NCBI GenBank assembly: GCA_019009955.1
Contig: CM032229.1
Coordinates: forward strand, 84,219,001 to 84,283,000
Reading direction: 5' to 3'
Length of the DNA: 64,000 nucleotides
Source of the DNA: Riptortus pedestris
Lineage: Eukaryota; Arthropoda; Insecta; Hemiptera; Alydidae
The notes under the pieces are model-generated. The model saw only the letters and a program-made list of their open reading frames with translations. It was not told where the DNA came from and made no database searches. Below, piece by piece: positions 23,613 through 35,635 of the stretch; positions within the stretch are counted from its first letter, which is position 1; each line of letters begins with the position of its first letter. The translations under genes were made by a program, and so were the position numbers.

Positions 23613-24649
23613 CCTCCCCTCCCCTTCTTTTTTTTCTTGGACAACTAAAATTTGAGTGATTGGGATAAAAATTATTCTGATTCATTTTAAAATAAAAATC
23701 ATCATAAATTATTCTAAATATCATATAAATTATTCTGATTCAATATAACAGTCTGTCTCATAAAAAGTGATGAATTATCCTTTTATTACAAAAAAGGATA
23801 CAAATTCCCTATAACCGATATTTTTAGTAAATAACTAGGTATCGAGAATGAAGCCAAAATAATTTTCAATTTATATAAAAATAGCATTCGACAAAACACT
23901 CTGAGACTTGGAAATTTATTATTCAAACATAGCAAACAAATTTTTGGGGTTTTTGGCGTTAGATAAGGTTATTTTTAGATGCTCAAAATATTTTGCTACA
24001 GACATAAGCTGTCAGAATGTAAATTCTGCTGTTTTCATGGCTACATTATAGTAGTAGGGGACCTCCATTTAAAGTAGTTGGCCGCAATGATGTTACCTCA
24101 AACTCGAGTAGGGTTCTATCAACCCCACCCCATACATACACAACCAAGGACAACTTATAGAAATGTTTCGGTAATAAATAAAAAGAGCCCTTTATTCGTC
24201 AAAGAGACATAAACGAGATTATAGTATAAAGAAGTTTTGCTGTATACAAGCTATTTCGAGAAAAAAAGGAAAAAAACTATACTCGCAAGCAAAGGGACAC
24301 ACCGTAATTCGTGGGGAGGCCTACTTAGGAATGGCCAGTTTCCTTTAGAAAATAAAAGTTCTTCACACAGCTGCTGAATAAACAATGTAAGGAATTTACT
24401 GAAGACTGAAAAAAAAACAATAAAGACGATTCCCTTCAATTTTCCTAATTTAGCAACAATGTAGGACATTATTTATCAACAAGATCAGTTGGATATACAT
24501 GTCAGATATAATATAACACACACCTATGAATTTGCATACGAACTTCATCATTAGTTTTAATTGAAACGATTAGGGTAAAAAAAAAATGGACCCATAAGAG
24601 GGTTATGAGACTAGTAATATATAAAAATATTTTCACATGCCAAATTGGA
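23613..24649. other. AT-rich sequence, no gene seen
   Basis: No repeat family or convincing coding frame recognised. Confidence 0.5.
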
Positions 24650-24752
24650 AGTTCACCATTTTCATTCTCTACTAGGTAGTGTCAATGGACATTTGAAGAA
24701 TGTCCTTAATAATGAACGACTAATTTCCCCAAAGAGAGATCAATAATGCGAT
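24650..24752 (-). repeat. HINE 5'-end fragment, diverged
   Basis: CATTTTCATTCTCTACTAGG, GTCAATGGACATTTGAAGAA and TAATTTCCCCAAAGAGAGAT follow the order of the HINE 5' block read on the minus strand. The palindrome is damaged. Confidence 0.5.
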
Positions 24753-24922
24753 ATGGGACGAAAGCCTGCAGAATTTAATTCTTATCTTCGAATTTCTTTG
24801 CTCTATTAATCACAATCAGATTTATTATAAGGTTAAGCTGGCATTTGTATATAATTTTTGTTACCTTTATGAAATAATTAAAAATCCATCATATAGAAGA
24901 ATATTTCTTATTATTATAACTC

Positions 24923-25150
24923 ATATTTATTAACGTTCACTTTGTGCTACTAAGACTAATTGGGACGGTTTATATATAGGATGACAGCCTTTTCTAGCTG
25001 GGGTGAGATAAAAGATGAAAGAAGTTATTTAATGAGTTTCTCACTAAATAAATTCCTATTCCTCAGGCGGGAATCGAACCCACGACTCTGAGGGCGCCTA
25101 GTGAATTAGGAACAACTCAAACTAGCTCATGGCTAGCATGAACCCCATAA
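24923..25150 (-). repeat. tRNA-derived SINE, copy 4 (best preserved head)
   Basis: On the minus strand the head reads CTAGCCATGAGCTAG and then, at 25070-25080, the perfect polymerase III B box GGTTCGATTCC in the context GTGGGTTCGATTCCCGCC. The body follows: AGGAATTTATTTAGTGAGAA, AACTCATTAAATAACTTC, CCAGCTAGAAAAGGCTG, AACCGTCCCAATTAG, CTTAGTAGCACAAAGTGAAC and a GTTAATAAATAT tail. The A-box area carries an extra segment between head and B box. This copy defines the family's tRNA origin. Confidence 0.75.
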
Positions 25151-26484
25151 ATGGTGACTCAGCTCTCTTGAGAAAGTAAAGACATAATCTTAGAATAATT
25201 AACAGAGTCTATTTACGCTGAGGCTTCGGGTTTAGAGCCAGAGAGAGTTTAGTGTTTGCTTAGGAATCCCTGATAAAACGTTTTCCAAAGTCCACTAAGT
25301 CACCTCAGAAAGAGTTTCTAAAAGCTTGCTTACTATTAATAGTTTTAAATAAAATCTGGTCTGCTTGCTTAGCAGAATATTTGTAATTCTATCCATAAAT
25401 ATTGTTACACTTAAACAGTGCTAGTAAGTTTGGACTTATAAAATTCTAAATTATTCAATAGCATTTATATATTTGAGAAATATAAATGATTTCGTTTTAA
25501 AAATTTCTGATATTTAGGAGAGAAAGCGGCCGAGGGTCGTAGAAAATCATTCTGCTCAATTTAACAAGGCTATTAAAATCACCAGGCCCCGCTAATTGCT
25601 ACACGACACCAAAACCGAAGGCTGACTTTTATTACTAACTTTCCTCCATCACATCAAACACAAAAACAAATCCTTCCATTAACAGACGATTCTAATTCAA
25701 AAGTAGTTTTTTTCTTTTTTTTCAAAGGTCTATTATTTATTTATAAAATTGTACTTTAGTCTGAACTATATTTCTGTATAATGAAGTCAAAACAGTTAAT
25801 TATGATAGTCCTTTCAAACACGAATAGATAAAAGGTAAATTTACGAATGTGTTGGATTTCTACTACATCCATCCAGGCTAATGTTTAGGGACGTGTGATT
25901 AAATAACTTTGACCTAACGTTATTGGTAAGGATGTCCTCAAATTGTCCGTTTGTCCCCAATATGTTTTTTTCATGGTTGGAAGAACTGATCATAAATCAG
26001 AATAATTCATTAAGTTGTTGAAGTTCCTAATCGTGCTTTCTTCTCGATATCTCGAGCCTTACAATCAAGGATCTCTTGAGACTTATGTCTTAGTAACTCC
26101 ATTAACAATACACGTACTAATGCTTATAGGTGCTAGATATAGACCCAGACTACTACCCTTAAACATAATTTCTAAAAGCATAATACGTCAAGAATGGGTT
26201 GGTGACTTACAGCTCTGGAGAAGGAAGACAAGAAAAGTCTCAATACGTAAAGACTGAGAGGTTAGAATAGGGAGAATATGTGACAAGAAATAATACGCTG
26301 GAGAGTAAATGTATTTCGGCGGTTAGCCGAAGATGAGATGGGTTGGCGTAGTAAGCAATGCGACTACAGAATTCTACAAAGTGAACTGTTAAGGCCATCC
26401 CCCAGGGTTCTCAGAGTTGTAGAAGGCTGGTAAAATCTAGGTATTCAATGCCCCATGGGAAAAAAATACATTTTTCTTTTACTT
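25151..26484. other. AT-rich to mixed sequence, no gene recognised
   Basis: An 80-codon plus frame at 26015-26257 has no family resemblance that I can see, and the sequence after it (26260-26450) is GC-richer but carries stops in all frames. Confidence 0.4.
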
Positions 26485-26590
26485 TTATTTATTTACTTAA
26501 TAACATCCACTTTTAACTACTTTAGCCTTAGGAGCTTGGGACGGGTTATCTACAGGTTGCCACCTCCTTCTAGCAAGGATGGGACAATTT
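26485..26590 (-). repeat. SINE 3' fragment
   Basis: The plus-strand stretch around 26500-26583 includes GGGACGGGTTATCTACAGGT and CCACCTCCTTCTAGCAAGGA, the tail half of the SINE body read in reverse. The head is missing. Confidence 0.55.
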
Positions 26591-27340
26591 TTTTGTATGA
26601 ACTAAAATGGTAAAAATTGCTTGGAATTTTAGAACCTGAAATAATTATATATGTTTTTACTAAATTCTCGATAGGATGAAACAAAAGAGCTTTTATTGTA
26701 TTCGTGGGTCCGATGAAAAATGTTCCCTTCAGCATCAAACCTAATATATTAATATTATATATCCTAGCAACTAAAAATTGATTTTGTTGAATAATTTACT
26801 CATTCGTGATTCACAAGTAACCAATAAAAATTAAGGTTAATTTTTCTTAATTTAAATATTTCCATTAACTAAAGAGTTTCCTCACATAAGAGATTCTCAG
26901 GGGGAAAAAAATGACCCCATTTATATTGGTTTCTTTATTCAAGGAAAATTACTTTGGCCATAAATATTCAAACCTTAAAACAATCATGGCCTTCAAGATG
27001 AGATATATAAAATCAATATTTCAATTTAAAAAGCCATAAGCAGAATAAGCCTTCAGTCAGCAGTGCTTTAGAAGGTCCAGGGATTATGGATCCAATTATC
27101 ACGTGTCAATGTGGATTAGTTCGGGGTTCAACAAAACAGGCTATTGCTTTTATATGCGGACGTTATTTATTTATCTTTGTTTTTTTCTGTTAGCCAGCTT
27201 CTTCTTTATGTATATTATTTTAGGAATAGCAAAGAAAAAGAAAAATATTTTGAAAGCATAAATAAATTATTAAACGTTTGCTTAGCCCTTAAGCGATAAA
27301 TAAATAACTTCTCTTCATTGTAAACCTACCACAATTTCAG
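26591..27340. other. AT-rich sequence, no gene seen
   Basis: No repeat family or convincing coding frame recognised. Confidence 0.5.
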
Positions 27341-27368
27341 TCAGCCTGTCGACTGGAGGTGTACAGGG
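27341..27368 (+). other. Possible 28-bp micro-exon
   Basis: A 28-bp segment is framed by an acceptor-like CTACCACAATTTCAG and a consensus donor GTAAGT beginning at 27369. All three frames are open across it. There is no neighbouring exon to join it to, so chance is likely. Confidence 0.12.
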
Positions 27369-27374
27369 GTAAGT

Positions 27375-28324
27375 TATAGTTTCCGTAAAACTCAAGCTAT
27401 TGCCTACATATTTAGTCATTCTAACCATTCTACTGTAGATAGCTAAACATTTTGACTTTCTTCGAACGCTCTACTCAATTTTGAACATTTCTTCCTTTAG
27501 CCCTAATTGTTTCCTTTATGATGGAAAATGCAAGTAGAAAACACTAGATGTCCTTTTAACCCCTCTAATAACGTTATCAAGTATCTTGGAGCTTTCCTGT
27601 CCGTAAGAACAGTTACAATGTACCGATTGCCATTGAGTATTCTTCATGTTTTAATGGCAAATGTGACCAAAAAAAAGTCTTCTTCTACGCAGAATTCATT
27701 GAAAATGAATGTCTTTCATGGACGAATGTCTTTGGTGGCCTGTATACCACCTCACACGTACATTCTTTTTAGTTATTCCACACTTACACTCGTTGAAAAG
27801 AACCTTCCGCAATGGGGAGGTTGTTGAAACCTACCTACTCAAATAAAACCAAAAAAACAACGCGCAAAAAGTCAACAATGAAAATAAAACTGCCTTAAGC
27901 GACAAAATCATATTAAAAAACATACACTTAATAGCGATAAAATAATCGGTAAAGAAAGAAATTTAATTAAACAATAGAAAAAAAAAAACATTTATAGAAT
28001 TAAAGAAGTCTGTTGATATGTACCATAAATAAAATATTTCAATATTATATTTCATAATTTTATACATTATGTACACAACAAAATTATAAATTCTGACGTA
28101 ATATTCATTTTAAATTCAATTGTTCATTAAACCTGCTTCTGAATATTTCCATTCATTATATTATCCCTAAGGGGTTACGTTTACATATAGTTCATCAGTG
28201 GTGAGTAAATTAACTTTTGCGCACTTATATTGCATGAATGTGGTTTGTTTATTGTTATTAGTTTTTAATTTAGGCAAGTTATGCATATAATAAAAAAATG
28301 TATTTATTACTTAAAAAATGTATT
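27375..28324. other. AT-rich sequence, no gene seen
   Basis: A 99-codon plus frame at 27528-27827 has mixed composition and no resemblance to a known family. Nothing else stands out. Confidence 0.4.
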
Positions 28325-28400
28325 ATTATTATTTTTTTCACTACGGCTAAACGGGTCGGGCGTTTTCTGCAGGTTATCACCCTTTCTAGCCAGTGTTTGT
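28325..28400 (-). repeat. SINE body scrap
   Basis: CTACGGCTAAACGGGTCGGG and GCAGGTTATCACCCTTTCTA, read on the minus strand, match the later part of the SINE body. Confidence 0.35.
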
Positions 28401-31337
28401 CGACACAAAATATTGCCTATGCAAGGGTGACCATTTTCAAAATGTGAATACTATAAACAAAATTAATACTAGTGTCAATCCACTTGACGTCATCCAGCAG
28501 TGTTGCTTCAGTATTTAAAAAAAATGTTTATACAAACTTGAAGTAATTTCTCAAAATCTAAGACGTCCTGCTGATAATGGTATCTGAATACCTTTCCTTA
28601 AATGTTTAATTGTTTATTATTTTACCAAATTAATATTTTCTGGATGATTTCAAATGAATTGGCAAACATTGTTTTATGTACGTGTACATAGCTTAATCTA
28701 CTCCACCTTATAATTAAAACATGAATCACTTCTGCCTGGGTTACAACACATAGTTACAAACTTCATGTTTTGGATACTTGCCAAGTTGAAGTTATATATA
28801 TTATATAAATAAATTTAAGAAACATGCCTTGTTTTTCATTTAGCTACGTGAATCTGCCTGTCAACGATGATTATTTTCACAAAGCTAATTTGATAAAAAC
28901 AAATTCGATTAATATTGTGTCGCGTCTAAAGGTCTTCAAATTCGAGAATTATAAAAAACATTCCTAAAAATTTGAATGTTTTTTGGACAACAATTTTTCA
29001 AATCTTAACATTGCAAATCATTTTTGTTTTTTTAATCTTTCGATTTAGTTCAATTTCTTTTCCCGTGTTGCATTGTTTTAATGTGTCAGATTTTCAAGTA
29101 ACTTCATTGTGTATATTTAAGTTTTTTAATTAATATAAGTTTATGAAAATTGGTTATTGGGCTTATATCAAGTATACCCTGCTTTGAAAACCAAAGCAAA
29201 ACTATATGACGCAGATATTGTTAATAAAACTGTGAATTTCAACTAGAGACAGATTGAAATGTTGGCAAAAGAAAACAAATTATTATTTAAGATTTCAAAA
29301 TCTGATTATTAACAAAGAAGAAAAAAAACATCCCAGAATTTCACTTATTATTTCAAAATAATGAAATAAAAATAACTAATTTTACAAATATTTAGGTGTA
29401 ATAATTGATTACAAATTTCGTTGGATTGATTTTTTTTATCTTACTACAAATTAAAAATGCCCTCTGCTAAGTCACTCCTTCATAGTTTTTTCTCAATTTT
29501 CATCACCTAACTTTGGGGACCATTTCGACTGATAAACTTTGCATTTAGGCCATCATGGCTAAGAAACGATATTGTAAAGAAGAAAATTCTGAAAATTTTA
29601 TGTCAATTCCAATGATGTAGAATGATCCAGTCCAGAGATAATCAATTTAACGCTAAAGTTTTCAAACCGAGAACCCACTTCAAAATTGGCCGCCAAATAT
29701 ATGCGGTGTAAGGTAATTTTATTTTAATCTGCTTTGAACTTCCTATTTGTTTAGTAAAATGTAAAAAAATTAAAATGGTCAAGTAATAAATTTAATTTTT
29801 TTTGGATCACTCATATGGATTGATCCATTCACTGTAATACTTGTCCCAAAACTAAAGTACGAATTGGCTTAAAAATCTCATTTCAAAGGTGCATTTACTT
29901 GAACACATTTTAAATACATTATGCGAACTCCAAAACAAGCAGTATTTTATAAATTTCAAAGGGTAAAATCAAACATAGGACTGGAAGGTAACGAAATTGC
30001 AGAATTTTCGGTTGACAGTTTCAAATGATTAAATTACTTCTATAATATACAATAAAATTTCAAAATAACATTTAAAAATCATTTTAGAAGAAACATATAA
30101 TGAAATATGGCAAGTGTTGGAGGTCTTGTTTAAAAAGAAATACTCTTGGCATATTTTATTCGCTACATAAATAAGACATGACTAAGCCTACTTCTTCTTG
30201 CCCCAACAAATTCTTAAAAAAAAACAAAAAAAAAAGAAAAGAAAAAACTGACTAAGAAAAACTTTTACCCACACAGCAATTGCACTAAATTAACCTTGCA
30301 TACAGCTAGCTGACGACTATCCACTGAAAAAATTATTTCAAAACTGGAAAAAAAGGCGGCCGTTGTACAGAACATTAGCAAAAAAATTAGTAAAAGTATC
30401 TATCATGATTGGAGACTGCACTCCATTCAGTATTATTATTATTATTATGAACTCGACAGCAAGAGGAGTTGCGTGTAATGGTATAAGTTATATTTAATGT
30501 TTTTAATTTGTTTTATTGTAATTGTATGTATAGTATTCTGCTATAAATAATTTTCTCTAAGTGTGCGTTATAGACTATCGTGTATGTTGAACTACTCTTC
30601 CATTGTAGAGATACTGAAGAGGGGAAATAAATAAAACTGGGAACAGAAAGGCCAGAGATATTTGTTTCGAAACTCCAGTTCCCGTCCTATTCATTGCAGA
30701 TCACAAACATGTTTTTCAGTTTTATAAAGCTGTATTTCTATGTATAGTTTAGCGGTGCATCCTATTATACATTTCACTAGTGACTGGAAACTTAGGGAAG
30801 TATGGTTTTGAATTAGAGAGCTTAAACCGTTTTCATGGACCGGATAAATTAAAATTGCCCATATCACTTCATCATTCACATCATTTTAACAGTTAATAAC
30901 TTTTCTAATGTTTGTCAAAATAAAAATATCCTTATTCTAAATATTGTAAAGGTTTAGTGAAACAAGTAATTACATTTTTCTAAGCTAAGAATGCCACAGT
31001 CACTGTATCCATATCCCAAGTATTATTCGGTTGCTATTTAGTCCAAAGACGGTTGTTATTTGGTTACTGTTGTACCAAAGATTTTCATATCCTTTTATTC
31101 CTCATTTTCAAATACTATCTGGATCGATGCATTGTTACAAAAGAGAGTTTCTGGATGTTAGAGAAGTTAAATTATTATTCACTATGATTGATATAAGATT
31201 AAGAAAAATACTATATTTCCAATTACATGATGGCAGTAATGAAAGGCATTATTCCTCCTCCGTATAATTAAAAAAGGAGTATTATAAAGAAATATAAGAA
31301 ACTTAATAGTACTATATATAAATATATATATATATAT

Positions 31338-31376
<39 letters not shown>

Positions 31377-32641
31377 CATACTTTCTTAATAAATGATATA
31401 ACGCAATTTTTATTTGGTTCAGCAAACTCGATGGTTAAGTGTTTTATGTTGGTTTATTACAGAACCAAGTTCGTTAATAGTCAAAACTGACCAGGAGAGC
31501 AGGTAGTGTGAAGGATATATACGTATGGATTAAATAAAAGCCTAGTCGAATACCAAAATATAAAATTGTGTAGTGAACCTGAAATACTCCAAACAGGCTT
31601 TTCTGGTACAAGGACAGATTAAATTCTTAATTATCAGAACAACTCATAATTGCTACTAATAACACAGACTAAGGAGAAAAAAAAAAGGAAAAAAAAAGGA
31701 AACCCAGTTCTTAATGAACGTATGACGTGGAAGTAAATAAGGTGAATAGTTTACAATTTACCTATGTGTGCTGGTGAATTTTAGAGTATGAGATCACAAT
31801 TGCTCCAAGGAGATTAACGCTCAAAACTCAGGGAATGGTATGCTTTTAAATATCACATATGTTTACTTATTCTGTTGAATATAAAAATGTTATTTATTTC
31901 AAAGTACATAATTAAATAAGTAAGTAAGTAAATAAGATATGACAAATTTTTTTTAACAAATTGTGTGCTTTTTGTTTATACACAAGGCTGTGTTGGTTGT
32001 TTTGTGGGAAGAAATAACGTCACTTAAATTTTGACTCCATGTTCTTAATTATAATCAATATATTACACATTTTAACAGAATTTATTCCTTCAAAAAGTTT
32101 CAAATAATGCTTTTTGAAACAGGTATTCCAAAGCATTGGTAAAATAAAATTATACACAGATATGGATTTTATTTATATGTATGGGATTTGTAAGGGGGAA
32201 ATAAATATAAGTGCCAAATTTTGTATTAATATATTTTTGAAATTTAAGAGACAATGTGTTTTCTCTTTTATTTGCTAAAAGTCAATTTAGACTTCTGTGA
32301 TAGTTGTCAGCATTCATTAATCTTGCAAACACACAAATATCTTATTTTTTGAGATATCTCTCTTATGCTATTTGTAGCCTGAATACTAAATTTCATCCTG
32401 AGTTACTGAGAAACTGTCAATCTTCTGGTTGTTGATTTTTTATTTTTTTTTATTTTTCTGGTTTTGATACTTTTACTGACGTCTCACATTGTCCATTTCG
32501 TGTTAAAAATGCCACTCTATGTAGTTCATTTCGAATTTCATTTTGTTTGTTTAGTTGGCCTTGAATTTTTTTTCTTTGAAAGGTGAGCAGCTGTAATATC
32601 GAATCTCAAATAAATAATCGATATTAATAAATTAAAAAATA
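28401..32641. other. Long AT-rich stretch with simple repeats only
   Basis: The longest featureless part of the window. It holds A-rich runs near 30210-30245, a short (TTA)n near 30430 and the TA/GA microsatellite at 31318-31374. No repeat family, structured RNA or convincing coding frame was recognised. Confidence 0.55.
31318..31374. repeat. Compound (TA)n-(GA)n microsatellite
   Basis: An imperfect TA run (31318-31338) passes through TGTA into a perfect GA run (31339-31374). Confidence 0.95.
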
Positions 32642-32645
32642 TTAC

Positions 32646-32830
32646 CTTGATAATATGGAGAGAAGATGTAAAATGGAGATCGCGAGTATCATGTTGAGTC
32701 CTGAGCGAGGGAGAGGGGCGTGTTGCCGGTCTGGCCTACCAGAGGAGACTGAAGGGGCAGCTTGCCTCCCCGCCACCCCGACCTGCACAACGACCAACAC
32801 TACACTCATGCCCTTCCCAATCATTATCAT
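32646..32830 (-). CDS. Possible first coding exon with signal peptide
   Basis: This GC-rich island begins almost exactly at an ATG (minus strand, 32830) and ends at a splice-donor match, TCAAG then GTAAT (donor G at 32645). The frame is open for 61 codons plus two bases. Its first residues, MIMIGKGMSVVLVVVQVGVA, have a positive charge followed by a hydrophobic stretch, like a signal peptide. A later in-frame ATG at 32692 gives MILAISILHLLSILS, which would also serve. AT-rich DNA resumes on both sides. If real, the gene runs leftwards on the minus strand. I cannot name a family. A plus-strand frame (32655-32876) overlaps and is likely its shadow. Confidence 0.35.
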
Positions 32831-33404
32831 ATCAAAAACATTTTATATTTATTTAAAAAAAAAAAAAAAAAAGTAAAAAGTAAAGAATAAGTAAATTAGG
32901 AGTAAACATAAAAAAAAAACTACAAAGTATATATATTCTAAATTAGAAAGAAATGCTGATGAAATTATTTGATTGTTCCATTAATGTTTGCTTTCAAATA
33001 CATGGCTTATCATTCCAGCCAAAAATACCATTTCGTTTTTGCCACTGGGCTTCTTACAGTCCACTCATCAAAAGAACTCACATGTTAAACTAGCAACGGT
33101 TAATAAACTAGCATAATAGTTTTTTTTTTAAACAAATATTACTGAAAATTGCATTTGATTTCAATGTCTTCTTGAATAAACAACATAATCATTTTATTAG
33201 AGCACCTTAATTATGCTAGACATATTTTTTTGTCGTGATATAATAAACCATCAGGAATAATAAACCATTATATAAGACTGTTTTTGTTTCTTTATGTTTT
33301 TATTTTTAATTCTAAAATACATTACTTCTTTTAGTTTTTACAAAAAAAAAAAAAAATCCTATGCCTACAAATTAAATATTTATGTGAATATTAAATATTC
33401 TGCA
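32831..33404. other. AT-rich sequence, no gene seen
   Basis: Only homopolymer A and T runs stand out (near 32856-32873 and 33340-33355). Confidence 0.5.
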
Positions 33405-33655
33405 GTGTCAATGGTAGGATAAGAAAGGACTAACCACTCCCACTCTTAGCAACTCTTTTATATTAAGGAGAGTACTTTCGGGGCGAACCACCCCATCTAC
33501 AGTGCTCGTCAGGGTCTCGCCGGACATGTCGGCTGAATAGGGACCAACTCTAGAGTACTGAAGATGGGACGGTAAGTAATCTGCTTTTAATAAAAGAATT
33601 GCTATGAGTGGAGGTGGTTTGACCTTCCTTATCCTGCCGTTGATGATGGACCTCC
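33405..33655. repeat. Imperfect long inverted repeat (fold-back), GC-richer
   Basis: The left arm (about 33405-33515) and right arm (about 33550-33655) are inverted copies at roughly three-quarters identity. GTAGGATAAGAAAGGACTAA on the left pairs with the complement of a right-arm stretch reading GGCAGGATAAGGAAGGTCAA on the minus strand. CACTCTTAGCAACTCTTTTA pairs likewise with CACTCATAGCAATTCTTTTA, and CCCATCTACAGTGCTC with CCCATCTTCAGTACTC. A consensus donor GTAAGT at 33571 lies in the right arm. All frames carry stops. It may be a fold-back/MITE element or two inverted copies of an older repeat. Confidence 0.6.
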
Positions 33656-33775
33656 ACCAGTCAGCCCTAGTCCCGAGCGATCTTCAATCTGTTTCGTTAT
33701 CAAAATAAGCAAAGACATTGGTTGTTGTTAAGTAATAACTCAAATCTGAGCATTTCTTTTTTTTTCATGTAAACA

Positions 33776-33791
33776 CACATTCACACACACC

Positions 33792-33887
<96 letters not shown>
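33776..33887. repeat. Compound (CA)n-(TA)n-(TG)n-(TA)n microsatellite
   Basis: CA repeats with two CCCA interruptions, then ACATATATATGT, then TG repeats, then a TA run. The CA and TG parts are complementary, so the tract can fold on itself. Confidence 0.95.
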
Positions 33888-33890
<3 letters not shown>

Positions 33891-34147
33891 TCTCATTGAA
33901 ACAATAGTTGACTACAGTTTACGTTAGTTGCAATAGGATTCGCAGGATTTCGTGTATATGTCAAATCTTCATTGTGGGTAGATGTGTTTCTTGTTTCATC
34001 ATTTACATATTACTAGGTGTACATTCCTTGCGGGACCTGGCCTTATGCCCAACATCTTGAACCTATCAGATCGGTCAGGTCATCCAGACACCTCTGCTTT
34101 CCTGGTGAAATCCGTACAACATTGTAGTATTTCATCAAAAACATTTT

Positions 34148-34724
34148 TAGCAGATTTCCCTTAAGGGACCTCAATAGGTTGTACTCATGACGGAATTTTC
34201 AAAATTTTTCCTCAAATGTCCATCGATCCTACCTAGTAGATGACGAAAATGAGGTCCGTTCAAAACTGGATAGATATATAGTTGTCTGTTTCCGCTCTAG
34301 CGGTCGCAATTTTTGTTTGATGGTTACAAACTCGACATTTAGTCGTTTCATGTAAAAAGAAAGATTAAGTTCGTTAACGGCTGAAATCGGACCAGAGGGA
34401 GGGGGGGGGTTAGAGGGGAGAACTTTCGAAAATTCGAAATATCTCTGTTACTATACGTCGGATTGAAAAATTGTACAGAATCAATCTTATTGCAAATTAA
34501 ATTTACTATAAATATTGTCATATACATTTATTCTCTATCTTGAATCTTAACCGAGATGTGTGCATTTTTATTAAATCTGGGCGGCTAACGGACGAGTGAC
34601 TTTCCCGCCAAAAGCTAGTTTGGCCGTTTCCTTAACTGCTCGGCTCTCGTAAAATTTCTCTATTGTAAAACATCACGTGGGAAATCTGCTTAGTTTACGC
34701 AGCCCCTGCGTGACGGACTTTTTA
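34148..34724 (+). mobile_element. HINE copy, complete, microsatellite collapsed
   Basis: The 5' end AGCAG starts at 34149 with a part-deleted palindrome (GATTTCCCTTAAGGGA). The 5' block with GTCCATCGATCCTACC is present. The (TA)n slot is reduced to TGGATAGATATATAGTTG. The core runs from GTCTGTTTCCGCTCTAGCGG to CGAGATGTGTGCATTT, with the usual run of G at about 34400. A 3' region follows, then CACGTGGGAAATCTGCTTAG, hairpin ACGCAG-CCC-CTGCGT and GACGGACTTTTT. It shows that the microsatellite length is not needed for recognition of the family. Confidence 0.88.
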
Positions 34725-35534
34725 GTCATCTCTAAACCATTTACGACATAATGTTGACTGCGGTATGCTGGTGATTTTTGGGCATTTAAATATTTTCCGT
34801 CAAGGAGATTGTTTTTAAGTATATTTTTTGGTTCAGTTTCGGGGAGAATCGCTCATCTAATTTTAAATTTGTTATCCATTTTAATAATTATGAAGGACGT
34901 CTGATGACCATTCATACAATCTGCCCTGTAACCCTGCGTTACGTGGTGAGGTTCTTATGAACTTGGTATTCCCCATTCTTATTCTAATCCCTAGATGATT
35001 ATGAGCTCACATTGAAAACTTTTCCAGCGGACCTGCCAATAGCGTGATATTTCTACCTGTGATGAGTAGATATTCAGCATACGCCATGCTCTGAATCAGA
35101 CAGGACTTTTAAACACAATGCACGTGAAAATGGCCCCCTTGTCCTAATAGAGTGGTAAACTAAAAGCCAACATAGATGCCAACTCCTAACTTTTACTTTG
35201 CACAAAAAAGACTCCTCTAAGCCATCTTCGCCAATACATAGGTCTTTCCACTAACTACAATTGTCCAGCAACTTAAGCCGGTCATCGCTGTCATATGTCG
35301 ACAATAACTGACGAAAAGACTCTCAAAGACTTTATTGGACGTGTATTCAACCGTCCAAAGCGACATCCACTCTGGTACATTCCCAATACCCTCTTCACTA
35401 CCACCGTCAAAAGGCAAGATTTTATAAGATTAGGATTAATGTGGTTTGGGCAATCAACAGCTAGGTTATTATGTCCTTTAAATTAGTATGATGCTGTTTG
35501 CAAGTGTCTGTATACTTTATGTTGTAAATAATAT
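34725..35534. other. Mixed sequence, no gene recognised
   Basis: Slightly GC-richer than the background around 35150-35420, where overlapping frames of about 65 codons exist on both strands without family resemblance. It could be a decayed transposon gene, but I cannot support that. Confidence 0.35.
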
Positions 35535-35564
35535 TGTTGCGAAAATTAAATAGATTAATAATCC

Positions 35565-35575
<11 letters not shown>

Positions 35576-35633
<58 letters not shown>
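35576..35633 (+). repeat. (GA)n microsatellite inside the LTR
   Basis: Perfect GA run in the upstream part of the solo LTR. Confidence 0.95.

Positions 35634-35635
<2 letters not shown>

Noticed and set aside
25055..25090. tRNA gene suggested by a perfect B box
   Set aside because: It is part of a SINE; the sequence upstream does not complete a cloverleaf and the SINE body follows directly.
33571..33576. GTAAGT donor marking a plus-strand exon at 33468-33570
   Set aside because: All three frames upstream carry stops, and the segment lies in a fold-back repeat.
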